This document shows, one piece after another, positions 9,391-18,041 of a DNA stretch of 64,000 nucleotides. Origin of the DNA: Methylocystis sp. L43. Its GTDB lineage: Bacteria > Pseudomonadota > Alphaproteobacteria > Rhizobiales > Beijerinckiaceae. The notes beneath the pieces are model-generated. The model was not told the origin of the DNA. It searched no databases and worked only from the letters and a program-made list of their open reading frames with translations. A program made the translations under genes and the position numbers. The first letter of the stretch is position 1, and each line of letters begins with the position of its first letter. Location of the stretch: positions 310,001-374,000 of the forward strand of contig NZ_JADNRA010000036.1 of the NCBI RefSeq assembly GCF_015709525.1, read 5' to 3'.

Positions 9391-10800
9391 ATGAAATCGT
9401 TCGGCGCGCTTACAGTCATAGCGGCAGGGGCAGGCCTCGCGTTGGCAAGCGCAAACGATGTCTCAGCCGAGACAATTTCGTCTGCGCTCGCTCGGGCTTA
9501 TGCGGGTAACCCGGACCTGAACGAGCAACGCGCCGACGTGCGCACGCGTGACGAAGACGTCTCGAGCGCCTGGTCCGGACTGCGTCCCAACGCCAATATT
9601 CAGGCGAGCGTCGGCGCCCAGCGCTCGAACCTCAGGATTCCTGTGCGACTGCCGGTGATCAATCAGCGCATCCCGCTTACTGATGAATATACGGGATTTC
9701 CGCGTGGGGCCACGCTAAACGTCTCGCAGAATGTCTTTGATGGCGGGCGCACCGAGAATTCGGTGCGTCGCGCCGAGTCGAGCGTGTTCGAGTCGCGCGC
9801 CCTGATGCGGCTTTCTGAGCAGGAAATATTGCGTAGCGGCGCAACCGCTTTCATGGACGTGATGCGCGACGCGGCGATCCTATCGCTGCGCAAGAGCAAC
9901 ATCGCCGTGCTCGATCTTCAGTTGCACGATACGCAGAAGCGCTATCAATCCGGTGACGTGACGAATACCGACGTGTCGCAGAGCGAAGCCTCCGTCTCCC
10001 ATGCGCGCTCAGAATATTTTGCCGCCGAGGCGCAATTGAAGAGCAGCGCCGCCGTTTACCGGCAGATCATCGGTGTAGAGCCCAAACGTCTCGAGCCGGC
10101 CTCATCGGTTGAGCGGATGTTGCCCAAGTCAGTGAAGGACGCGATTGACGTCGCGCTTGTCGAACATCCCGCCGTCGTCGCCGCCTTGCATCGGGTGGAC
10201 GCCGCGGCGTCGGCGGTGAATGTCGCCGAGGGTGCGCTTTTGCCCACGCTGTCGGTCAATGCGCAAGTATCCCAGCAGTATGACTCTTTCCTTGGACTGC
10301 CCGGCTCGCGGCAATTTTCGGCGGGCGTCAACGGCGCGCTCAATGTCCCCCTCTACCAGGGAGGAGGGGAGTATTCTTCGATCCGTAAGGCGAAAGAGGT
10401 GCTCGGCAAGGCGCGCCTCAACGCCGACGCACAGCGCGACCGCGTTCGTGCTAACGTGGTCTCGAGCTATGGTCTGCTGGACACGGCCAGATCGCAGATC
10501 AGATCGGATCAGGCGACGGTGAAGGCGGCCGAACTCGCTCTGAAAGGCGTTCGTGACGAGGCGCAGGTGGGGCAGCGCACGACGCTCGACGTGTTGAACG
10601 CTCAGCAGACTTTGCTCAACGCGCGCGCCAATCTGGTCATTTCCCAAAGGGACCGTGTCGTCGCCTCATACGCGGTTTTGGCCGCGATCGGCAGACTGAC
10701 GGCCGAGACGCTCAATCTCAATGTCGTGCGTTACGACCCTGTCGTTCATTTCGAGCAGGTTAAATACAAGTGGTACGGGACCGATACGCCTGATCGATGA
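9391..10800 (+). CDS. TolC-type outer-membrane efflux protein
   Basis: About 469 residues from the ATG at 9391 (MKSFGALTVIAAG), which begins a signal peptide ending near DVSAE; an upstream in-frame ATG at 9349 would bury it. The mature protein has the two-fold repeat of TolC family proteins: long helical stretches (SSALARAYAGNPDLNEQRAD; LALKGVRDEAQVGQRTTLDV) and barrel strands (GATLNVSQNVFDGG; GALNVPLYQGGGEYSSIRKA). It provides the outer-membrane channel for tripartite secretion. It is convergent with the lipid-polyketide locus that encodes an ABC transporter and a periplasmic adaptor but no outer-membrane component of its own, which suggests it completes that exporter, as HgdD/TolC does for DevBCA in cyanobacteria. 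Confidence 0.9.
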   Translation: MKSFGALTVIAAGAGLALASANDVSAETISSALARAYAGNPDLNEQRADVRTRDEDVSSAWSGLRPNANIQASVGAQRSNLRIPVRLPVINQRIPLTDEYTGFPRGATLNVSQNVFDGGRTENSVRRAESSVFESRALMRLSEQEILRSGATAFMDVMRDAAILSLRKSNIAVLDLQLHDTQKRYQSGDVTNTDVSQSEASVSHARSEYFAAEAQLKSSAAVYRQIIGVEPKRLEPASSVERMLPKSVKDAIDVALVEHPAVVAALHRVDAAASAVNVAEGALLPTLSVNAQVSQQYDSFLGLPGSRQFSAGVNGALNVPLYQGGGEYSSIRKAKEVLGKARLNADAQRDRVRANVVSSYGLLDTARSQIRSDQATVKAAELALKGVRDEAQVGQRTTLDVLNAQQTLLNARANLVISQRDRVVASYAVLAAIGRLTAETLNLNVVRYDPVVHFEQVKYKWYGTDTPDR

Positions 10801-10842
10801 ACGTGCGCGGCCCGGCGCCGCGGCCAAGGCAAATCCCTGAAC

Positions 10843-11496
10843 CTATAAGCGAGGTTTGACGCCCGACTGTTTTTCAGAGTCTTCGGCCGAGGCCTCGTTC
10901 TGCCGGACAACTTCGCTGTCCATCAAGCTCACGTTGAATCGCGTGGCGTCGGGCTCGTTGATCCAGACTTTCAAATCGTAGCTCGGACCGGATTGCCAGG
11001 ACCATCCCTGGCAGTCGCGCTCAGCTTTGGGCTTTGGATGATATTTCGAATATTTCTCGCCCACTTTGAATTCTTCGATGATGAAATCGAGAAGCTCCGG
11101 ACAGGTCATCTGTGAAAGGAACACGCCGTTCAGCTTGTAGACCTTGCCGGTCCGCGGGGTGAGCGCATAGTTGACGATGGAGCCATCTTCAAATCTGCAG
11201 GAGAACTGTTTCCCGTATTCAGATGACGATGCGAAGAACTCCTCGGCGCGCATGCCGCCATGAAACGAGACCTTTCCAAAGTTGTTGCACTGCGACCGCG
11301 CGAGTCTTGCCGCTTCATCCTTGGACATGCCGAGCGAAAAGCCCCGCAGATCGCGTTTGAGGGATTGAGCCTGGGCGTCCTGCACGCCAGAGAAGGTCAA
11401 AACAGACAGCAGAAGAAACATGAGTTGCGTCTGTCGTATGGAGCGGCTCGAGTTCAGATGGGTACCCTGATCGATAATCCGGCTCGAGAGTATCAT
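10843..11496 (-). CDS. Hypothetical exported protein
   Basis: 217 residues from the ATG at 11496, which is preceded by AAGGAGA at a good distance; a longer frame to 11571 lacks such a site. A hydrophobic stretch (TQLMFLLLSVLTFSGVQDAQAQ) near residues 23-45 acts as a signal peptide. The mature part contains four Cys and a segment LRGFSLGMSKDEAARLARSQ, reminiscent of small periplasmic proteins with a GMS/T.DE motif, then an acidic-rich end. Function unknown. Its 3' end faces that of tolC with only a 42-base gap holding a GC-rich hairpin (CGCGGC-CCGGC-GCCGCG) that could end both transcripts. Confidence 0.65.
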   Translation of the reverse strand: MILSSRIIDQGTHLNSSRSIRQTQLMFLLLSVLTFSGVQDAQAQSLKRDLRGFSLGMSKDEAARLARSQCNNFGKVSFHGGMRAEEFFASSSEYGKQFSCRFEDGSIVNYALTPRTGKVYKLNGVFLSQMTCPELLDFIIEEFKVGEKYSKYHPKPKAERDCQGWSWQSGPSYDLKVWINEPDATRFNVSLMDSEVVRQNEASAEDSEKQSGVKPRL

Positions 11497-11834
11497 TATC
11501 GATCTCCTTGCTGAAAGAAGCTGTCGATTCAAGGGAGACCAGGAAAAAGTTGGGTCAGTCAAGCGCCGCACCGAAAACGTAATCGCTGGGCCATCTCACA
11601 TTCATCTCGCTGGGGCAGACCGCCGTAGCGTTCGAGAGTTCCGTTGTTGCAATGACGCGCCTAGCCCGAGATCATCGCATCTGGCGCGTCTTGGCTCATA
11701 CGTTTATTTGTACAAGTTGATACTTGATCTGTAAACGCCGTTAATGGCCCACCTTCAAACGCATGATGCGCGGCGAGTCTGATCGGCTGATTTGGAGATA
11801 GGGCTTATGTCTTTAGCGGCTGCCCGGTCAGGAC
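11497..11834. repeat. Intergenic stretch with an IS66 left-end remnant (11733-11812)
   Basis: Bases 11733-11812 (GTAAACGCCGTTAATGGCCC onward to GGAGATAGGGCTTATGTCT) match the left end and tnpA start of the IS66 element at 36603-36683 base for base over most of their length. The tnpA-like start codon is followed by only a few codons before the sequence diverges, so this is a solo IS66 end, presumably left by decay. The rest of the 338 bases shows no gene. Confidence 0.7.
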
Positions 11835-12971
11835 TCAGTCGATACGCGGCATCGCCTCTTCGGGAACGCGCGTCGCGCGCGCGATCGCGCGCACGCCGCT
11901 CGGAAACTGCGAGGCGAGCCATATAAGAGCGTTCTGGCCAACCGAATGTCTGAAGAACATGCTGTTTAAGGGCTTTGAAACGCGCATTTGTTTTCTGACG
12001 ATACTACTGAAGCGGCGATGAAACTCATGCGAGGTCCCGCCTTCGAGAAACATGTTGGCCGCCAGAACTGCGCTGCAGCTCGCCATGCCCATGCCGTCGC
12101 CGGTGAAAGAAGGGATCACCGCAATCTGATCGCCAAGCCGCCATAGTCCCGGCGGGTCCTCGGGGGAGGAATTATGCACAAAGCCATAAGGCACACGGCT
12201 GATCGCAAGCGGGCGATCCAGCAAAGGCTCGGCGCCCTCCAAGTAAGCCGCTACGTAGTCCGACTCGCTGCTGAATTGCTGCAGAACGCCTTGCCAGGTT
12301 CCTCCCGCCTTCATGAAGCGGTCTTGGCTGAGCACAGGACAGAAATTGACGCAATCGTCTTCGACGAGCATTAGCCCGAGATAGCATTCCTTCAGGAGAA
12401 TGAGCTCGACCACCGATCGCAGATGCTCGGTTTTTTTCCTGTTGAATCGGTAATACATTTTCAACGCGAGATAGTCGCTTTGGCGCCCAGGCGCAGCGCG
12501 CTTGACGCCACGCAAATCGTGCTTGCCACTCGCAAGAAAAATCGAGCGAGCCGGCGTACTGTCTCCAGGGCCGAAACTCACCTCGAACCCGCCGTCATCC
12601 GATTGCTCGATGAACCGCGCCGCTTTGCCGCGAATGACGTTCACGCCGCAAGACGTTGCATGCTCGAGCAGAGCCTCGTCGAGGACTTTTCTTGATAGCG
12701 CCAGAGCCGGAAAAGGCAGCGGCTGGTCCACGCTGCGATTCCCTCGAACCAATCGGACACGGTTGATCGGTCGAGCGCCCAGATCCACCGGGTCTACGCC
12801 AAGAGATCGCAAATTTGCGCTGACTTCACGACTCATGAACTCGCCGCAAATCTTATGATTCGCCGACGACGAGCGCTCATATAGGTCGACGCGCCGACCC
12901 GCGCGGGATAAAGCAAGGGCCGCCGTAGCTCCCGCGACGCCGCCGCCGATGATCACGCTTGCTTCCGTCAC
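11835..12971 (-). CDS. FAD-dependent oxidoreductase of the geranylgeranyl-reductase/hydroxylase group
   Basis: 378 residues from a GTG at 12971 preceded by GAGGAG; earlier in-frame codons overlap the previous gene. The N-terminus has the dinucleotide-binding fold ASVIIGGGVAGATAALALSR with a following acidic residue (DLYERSS), and a second FAD motif lies near residue 275-290 (WRLGDQIAVIPSFTGDGMGM). This is the pattern of PHBH-type monooxygenases and geranylgeranyl reductases. Such enzymes are regularly found with a small methyltransferase and a type III PKS, as in Streptomyces srsABC, where the flavoprotein hydroxylates alkylresorcinol to a hydroquinone/quinone. A similar hydroxylation of the aromatic head here is inference. 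Confidence 0.82.
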   Translation of the reverse strand: MTEASVIIGGGVAGATAALALSRAGRRVDLYERSSSANHKICGEFMSREVSANLRSLGVDPVDLGARPINRVRLVRGNRSVDQPLPFPALALSRKVLDEALLEHATSCGVNVIRGKAARFIEQSDDGGFEVSFGPGDSTPARSIFLASGKHDLRGVKRAAPGRQSDYLALKMYYRFNRKKTEHLRSVVELILLKECYLGLMLVEDDCVNFCPVLSQDRFMKAGGTWQGVLQQFSSESDYVAAYLEGAEPLLDRPLAISRVPYGFVHNSSPEDPPGLWRLGDQIAVIPSFTGDGMGMASCSAVLAANMFLEGGTSHEFHRRFSSIVRKQMRVSKPLNSMFFRHSVGQNALIWLASQFPSGVRAIARATRVPEEAMPRID

Positions 12972-13114
12972 GATACGACTCCTCATCCACCTCTTCGCGA
13001 AGCACTTCCGGAGCGACTGGTTTGTCCTTTGGGGGCTCCTCCCGTCTGTTGAAGCGATTGTTGCGTCGATTGGCCCAGGCCAGCCGCTCGCGAGAGCGAC
13101 AGCGCACGGACGGC

Positions 13115-13849
13115 TTACGGAGAGTGGACCGGAGGCGTGTCGCCGCGAGCGGAATTCGACTGCCGCGCCGCGAAGCAGTGCGTGAATGGCCTTGCGGGGC
13201 TCTCGTCGAGAACCCAATCGTTCTGATTTGGCCACAGCTTCGATAGATCACGGTTGTTGAAGCCGGCGCGCACGCTCGTCTTCGCATCCCATTGCGTGAT
13301 GTCGTTGCAGCCGATGACCCAGACCAGGCTGCTCGCCATGAGCGAAAAGCGATCGCGACGAGGTTCGCACGCCGCGAACAGCGTCGTGCGCGCCGCCGCC
13401 AATTCGAGCAAGCGAGCGAGGTCCGGGTTTTCAAAATGATGCAGAAACAGATTGGCCGAGATGATGTCCGTCGTCGCGGCGTCATGCGAGAGGTAATCGA
13501 AGACGTCTGCGACGACGCTCTCCACCTGCCATCCGATCGCTTCAAAGCCTTGGCGCGTCTCGTCCGATAGAATGTCCTGCTGGTCGAGCAGGCGCGCCGT
13601 AACGCCTTGCCACTTCGGCGCCAGGCGGTTTGCGACGCCGAGCATCAATGCCCCGTCGCCGGAGCCGAGATCGAGAATGGTTTTCGGCGTCCCGTCGAAA
13701 TGCTGGGACAGCAGCGTCGCCATAATCTTGGTCTGCTGCATCCAGCTGTTAACGCGCCGCAGGTCGCGGCGCGATTGCATGGCACGGGGATCGTCGCATG
13801 GAAGAGAATCCAAGAGTTCGGGATATACTGCGCGAGCGAGCTTAGCCAT
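13115..13849 (-). CDS. Class I SAM-dependent methyltransferase (type III PKS-associated)
   Basis: 244 residues from the ATG at 13849, with AAGGAGA upstream at a good distance. Motif I is ILDLGSGDGALMLGVANRL, motif II carries the acidic residue in ARLLDQQDIL, and motif IV is ISANLFLHHFENPD. Cytosolic methyltransferases of this type frequently adjoin a type III PKS and an FAD oxidoreductase, where they methylate a ring hydroxyl or ring carbon of alkylresorcinols. Gap to the FAD gene is 143 bases, to the exporter gene 208 bases, all on the same strand. The acceptor is inferred. Confidence 0.8.
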   Translation of the reverse strand: MAKLARAVYPELLDSLPCDDPRAMQSRRDLRRVNSWMQQTKIMATLLSQHFDGTPKTILDLGSGDGALMLGVANRLAPKWQGVTARLLDQQDILSDETRQGFEAIGWQVESVVADVFDYLSHDAATTDIISANLFLHHFENPDLARLLELAAARTTLFAACEPRRDRFSLMASSLVWVIGCNDITQWDAKTSVRAGFNNRDLSKLWPNQNDWVLDESPARPFTHCFAARQSNSARGDTPPVHSP

Positions 13850-14057
13850 TTTGGCGCTCTCCTTCTGATAGCCCCTATGATAATTCCGGCGCCTACCTCT
13901 AGATGAGCGAGTTTGAAAACGAACGGCAGCCTTAGCCGCAGTCATCGCAATTCGTGATCTCCGCCTGCGCTAACACAGACGTGGCGGCACATGCGCTTCG
14001 GCCTGGGGCGTCACCTCGAACTAACCAGTCAATTCGCGCGATTTCCCTCGCGCTCCG

Positions 14058-15179
14058 TCAGTCGCGCGCTATGGTTAATCGCCCTGCGTATTTTTCCGCC
14101 TTCATTGGTTGCAGCCAGCCTGTCTGAGCCGAGACCGGGGGGCTCAAAAAATAGGCGTCAACGCGCAACCCCACGGGCAATTTCACGCCGGTGTCGAGAT
14201 CGATGAGCACCTGCAGCGCCTTGGCGTCGACGCGATCGGTCGGGCGACCTGTCTGAACCACCTTGGAGCCCATCCGCGACGATACGCGAAAAACTCTTCC
14301 GCCGAACTTCTGATTTGGGAACGCGTCCGCAGTGACCTCGACGCGCTGCCCGGCGACGATTTTCCCGACGTCCGTCTCATCGACGTCCGCACGCACGCGC
14401 AGATCGCGAACATTGCCGACGATGGCTATCGGCGTCGGCGGCACGTGCGTCACAGCTTCGCCGGCGACGCGAGAGCGACGCAGGATCGTGCCCGCGATCG
14501 GCGACCGCACCAGCGTCTTTTCCAAAAGCGCTTCCGACAGCGCCACATCCGCCTCCGCGAGCCGCACCCGCGCGCGCGCCGCCGCGAGATCTTCGGCGCG
14601 CGGCGGAGCCTCGAGCATCGCGAGCCTTTCCGCGATCGCCGCGCGCCGCGCCTTGTTGACGTTCCAGTGGGATGTGGCCTGATCAAGCGCCGCTTGGGGC
14701 GAAACGCCGCTCTTGGTGAGCGGCAGCCGTCGCTCATGTTCGCGTCGCGCCAAATCGAGCGCCGCATCCGCCTCCATAAGAGCGTCCCTTGCCTCTCGGC
14801 GCTCCTCTGCGCGCGCGCCATTGGTGAGGCGCTCAAGTTCGGCCTGCCGCAGCGCAAGGGCGGCGCGCGCGGACTCCAGTCGAGCAACCTGCTCGGTATT
14901 ATCGAGCGCCGCGATGATCTGGCCGGCGGCCACCTCATCGTTCTCCTCGACACGCATCTCGCGGATGACGCCTGTCGCTTGCGCGGCGATTTCTCGCTCC
15001 TCGCCTTCAGGCTCCACCATTCCCGGCGCTGCGGCGACATGCTGCGCAAGACCGGTGAGCGAAGTTGTGGCGCGAGCGGTTGACTGCGTGCTCTCGACCG
15101 ACTGAAAGAGAAAGAGGCTCAGCGCGGCCAGGCAGAGAAAAGTCAGAATTGCGACGACGCGTGACGACATCTTCATCAC
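14058..15179 (-). CDS. DevB-like periplasmic adaptor (membrane fusion protein)
   Basis: 373 residues with one N-terminal transmembrane helix (VVAILTFLCLAALSLFLFQS), a lipoyl/barrel-sandwich half motif (GVIREMRVEENDEVAAGQII), a long alpha-helical hairpin rich in Ala, Glu and Arg (residues about 95-230), the second lipoyl half (LVRSPIAGTILRRSRVAGEA) and a beta-barrel region (VRADVDETDVGKIVAGQRVE). This is the HlyD/DevB adaptor architecture. The start overlaps the ATPase stop by ATGA, so DevC-DevA-DevB are translationally coupled. It would bridge the inner-membrane ABC transporter to the TolC channel encoded at 9391. Confidence 0.88.
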   Translation of the reverse strand: MMKMSSRVVAILTFLCLAALSLFLFQSVESTQSTARATTSLTGLAQHVAAAPGMVEPEGEEREIAAQATGVIREMRVEENDEVAAGQIIAALDNTEQVARLESARAALALRQAELERLTNGARAEERREARDALMEADAALDLARREHERRLPLTKSGVSPQAALDQATSHWNVNKARRAAIAERLAMLEAPPRAEDLAAARARVRLAEADVALSEALLEKTLVRSPIAGTILRRSRVAGEAVTHVPPTPIAIVGNVRDLRVRADVDETDVGKIVAGQRVEVTADAFPNQKFGGRVFRVSSRMGSKVVQTGRPTDRVDAKALQVLIDLDTGVKLPVGLRVDAYFLSPPVSAQTGWLQPMKAEKYAGRLTIARD

Positions 15180-15904
15180 AAGGCTCCCATTGCATGTTGG
15201 GGAGATAAATCGCGCGGCGCGGCCAGACGCTCGGCGATTTGTCCATCTTCCAGATGTATCACCCGATCCCCGAAATGAAGGATGCGCGGATCATGGGTGA
15301 CGATGACCACCGCTCGCTCCTGCTGATGCGCAAGAATCTGCAAAAGCTCAATGGCGCGAAGCCCGCTTTCTGCGTCCAGCGCGGCCGTCGGTTCGTCGGC
15401 CATGAGGATCTTGGGATCGCCGGCCAGAGCGCGCGCGATCGCAACGCGCTGTCTCTGGCCGCTACTCAATTGAGATGGAAAGGCATCGAGTCGGTGACCT
15501 AAGCCCACCGATTTCAGGAGTTCGCGCGCGCGATTCCGAGCGATCTGCCGGGACACTCCGAGAAGATCGAGCATCACCATCACGTTTTCCGTGGCGGTCA
15601 GCACGGGGAACAGATTGTAGGCCTGAAAAATGAAGCCAAAGTATTTCAGCCGCAGCGCTGCGAGCTCCTCTTCGCCGAGCGCCTGCGTGTTCTTTCCATA
15701 AAGCGTCACGACTCCGCTCGAAGGGCTGAGCAGCCGACCCAGAATATGGAGCAGCGTCGTCTTGCCGCTGCCCGACGGTCCCACAAGCATCAGCAACTCG
15801 CCAGCGTAAACCTCAACGTCGATGTCCCGCAGCACGGTGACCGGCGTCGGTCCGGTGTCGAAGGAATGACTGACGCCAGAGGCGCTGATGACGGCGCGTT
15901 TCAT
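15176..15904 (-). CDS. DevA-like ABC transporter ATPase
   Basis: 242 residues with all ABC motifs: Walker A GPSGSGKTT near residue 42, the signature LSSGQRQRVAIARAL, Walker B ILMADEPTAALD and the switch His in IVTHDPRI. It belongs to the MacB/LolD/DevA branch that works with FtsX-type permeases. It overlaps both the permease stop and the adaptor start by four bases, so the three subunits form one tightly coupled unit. Confidence 0.93.
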   Translation of the reverse strand: MKRAVISASGVSHSFDTGPTPVTVLRDIDVEVYAGELLMLVGPSGSGKTTLLHILGRLLSPSSGVVTLYGKNTQALGEEELAALRLKYFGFIFQAYNLFPVLTATENVMVMLDLLGVSRQIARNRARELLKSVGLGHRLDAFPSQLSSGQRQRVAIARALAGDPKILMADEPTAALDAESGLRAIELLQILAHQQERAVVIVTHDPRILHFGDRVIHLEDGQIAERLAAPRDLSPQHAMGAL

Positions 15905-17109
15905 CTGAACACCTTCACTGGATCAATTGATGTGATCTTGCTGATCGACACCAGCGAGGCGCCGACGCACATCACCACGGTGACGGCCCCGATGCCTAGA
16001 GCAAGCCAGGCTGGGACAAGCGGCGGCGAACTCATGTTCCGGCCGAGATACACAAGCACCAGCACGGCGGCGATCCCGACCGCGCTTCCGATCACGCCGC
16101 CGATCACCGCCTGTTCAATGACGATCTTGTAGAGATACCACCGCGGCCCGCCCATAGCTCGAATGACTGCGTATTCGGGAAGACGATCCATGGTGCTGGC
16201 ATAGAGCGTCTGTGCGACGATCACGACGCCAACAAAAAGCGCGAGCAGCGAAGAGCAGATGATCGAAATGCCCGCGCCCGTGGTCAGAAGCCAGTATTTC
16301 TGGCTACTAGAGGCAAATTCGCGGGAGGTCATAACGTCGACGTCTGGCATGCGGGCGGACAGTCTCTCGATCACCGCGGCCGGATCCTGACCGGCCACAA
16401 CGCGGATCAACACGTAAGTGATGACATCGTCTGATCGACCCAGCAGCCATCGCGCGTTACGTAGCGAGGTGAAGACATAGGGCGATTGCGTGAATGTTCT
16501 TATCCCGTCCGTAAAGCCGACGACCCGCGCCCGGCGATCATTAATTTCAACGAGTTGATTGAGGCCGGTGACGCCAAGCTTTTCGGCGTAGAGTCGATCG
16601 ATGATAATCCCGTCGGGGCTGGATAGCGCCTCTCGGAAGCTTTGCCCGGCGGGCAAAGTCAGCGGCAACCCCATCTCGGCGCCCGGTTCAACGCCAATGA
16701 GGATGACAATCTGCCGTATCCCGTCGGCGCGCTTCCAAAAGCCGAAATGCAGCAGATAGGGCTCGGCGGCGGCGACGCCTTCAACGGCGACCGACTGAAA
16801 TCGCCGTCTGCCATCGATCGGCGTCGCAAGATCGACGCTCGGAACGCCATGCGCCGCGACCCAAATATTCGCACCCGCCCGATCGACGACCGTCGAGGTC
16901 GTCTGCAGAAAGTTCAGGAGCATGCCAAGCTGGATGCCGACCAGTATCGTCGAGAACGCTATGCCAACGAGCGTTACGCCGAAGCGGATTCTATCATGAA
17001 CAAGATTCCGCCAGGCGATGAGAAGCGTGAGACTCGGACCCCTCCATGCAACGCCGCTATAGCCGGCGAATTGTCTCGTGGCGCGGCCAATCTCTTTTCC
17101 TAATGACAT
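15901..17109 (-). CDS. DevC-like ABC transporter permease
   Basis: 402 residues. An N-terminal hydrophobic helix (FGVTLVGIAFSTILVGIQLG) is followed by a large extracytoplasmic MacB-like domain (residues about 70-250) and three C-terminal helices (e.g. ISIICSSLLALFVGVVIVAQ), the FtsX/DevC topology. The periplasmic region carries a segment like the DevC family (AAEPYLLHFGFWKRADG, then ILIGVEPGAEMG). In Anabaena DevBCA exports heterocyst glycolipids made by an Hgl PKS, which makes the same pairing here meaningful. Coupled to the ATPase by ATGA. Confidence 0.88.
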   Translation of the reverse strand: MSLGKEIGRATRQFAGYSGVAWRGPSLTLLIAWRNLVHDRIRFGVTLVGIAFSTILVGIQLGMLLNFLQTTSTVVDRAGANIWVAAHGVPSVDLATPIDGRRRFQSVAVEGVAAAEPYLLHFGFWKRADGIRQIVILIGVEPGAEMGLPLTLPAGQSFREALSSPDGIIIDRLYAEKLGVTGLNQLVEINDRRARVVGFTDGIRTFTQSPYVFTSLRNARWLLGRSDDVITYVLIRVVAGQDPAAVIERLSARMPDVDVMTSREFASSSQKYWLLTTGAGISIICSSLLALFVGVVIVAQTLYASTMDRLPEYAVIRAMGGPRWYLYKIVIEQAVIGGVIGSAVGIAAVLVLVYLGRNMSSPPLVPAWLALGIGAVTVVMCVGASLVSISKITSIDPVKVFR

Positions 17110-17320
17110 ATCGAATGGCTCCCGCAGCTTTCTAGCTCTTCAAGCTTGCCTAGCCGTTGACTGCTAACGTCAGCGCCCGGGCGCCGCCATTCTCTCCTCA
17201 AAAAATCGGACGGCGACGTCGGCGCGGCCTCTTTCGCAGGTAAAACAAAAATTACCTGGATCATGCAGGTTTCGCCCCACTCGGCGATTCGACGCTTCGA
17301 TGACATCGAGCAGCCACTCA

Positions 17321-17854
17321 CTATTGAACCCTTCGCACTCGGTCCGTCGCGTCTCTTGTCTCCTGGACTTCAGCGACGTCCGTCGCCAGCCGTATGGGGT
17401 CGCGACTGACATCAATCCTTCTACGCCCGAAGCCAAATCTCCAAGAGGGCGCGATCGACGCCAATCTCATCCACGTCGACTTACCTGCGCCGCTATCGCG
17501 CTCGTACCAGGCGTCCTCGGCGGAGCGCATGATAAAGCGTCCAATGAACTGCATCTCGTCGGCGCGGTGTCTGACCTCGCCGCTCGTCAAGCGCTCGATT
17601 TCACTGACGAAGTTGGATGTCGGCGCCACACTCAGTTCAGACGCCTTGCGCCGTGCAAGCTCGTTGATCAGCGTCTCGCCGGTCATTGAATAGAGAACGT
17701 AGACAGGGCAATCGTCTATCGCCGAGTCGCACTCGCTACGATCGATCTCGAAGTAGCAATATCGACTTTCGTACCAGGAATGGCCCTCGCGCGGACAACT
17801 TTCGTTCTTGCGGACCCATTCGATTTTTAGATCTTGATCAGGAAGGAAATACAT
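17321..17854 (-). CDS. Hypothetical protein, possibly frameshifted
   Basis: 177 codons starting MYFLPDQDLKIEWVRKNE, with four or more Cys/Trp-rich segments in the first half and a central helical part (ETLINELARRKASELSVAP). The last 60 residues are Arg-rich and look out of frame; another minus-strand frame at 17170-17436 offers a more protein-like C-terminal part (WLLDVIEASNRR, FCFTCERGRADVAV). A single frameshift could join them. No family is recognised. It sits between the exporter and the glycosyltransferase on the same strand. Confidence 0.4.
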   Translation of the reverse strand: MYFLPDQDLKIEWVRKNESCPREGHSWYESRYCYFEIDRSECDSAIDDCPVYVLYSMTGETLINELARRKASELSVAPTSNFVSEIERLTSGEVRHRADEMQFIGRFIMRSAEDAWYERDSGAGKSTWMRLASIAPSWRFGFGRRRIDVSRDPIRLATDVAEVQETRDATDRVRRVQ

Positions 17855-18041
17855 CGCAGTCCCTCCGCTAGAGGAGTAACAAAATTCGTGCGAAACCGTT
17901 CCCTCGATTTCTGCAATTTCCGCTCCAAGCGCATCGTCTCATTGGATGACGCCATCAGACAATCGCTCCCGGAGAACGAAAACATCAGTACGCTTGCTCT
18001 GCAGCCGCACATCATGGCTCCTTTAACACAACGCAGCCGCC

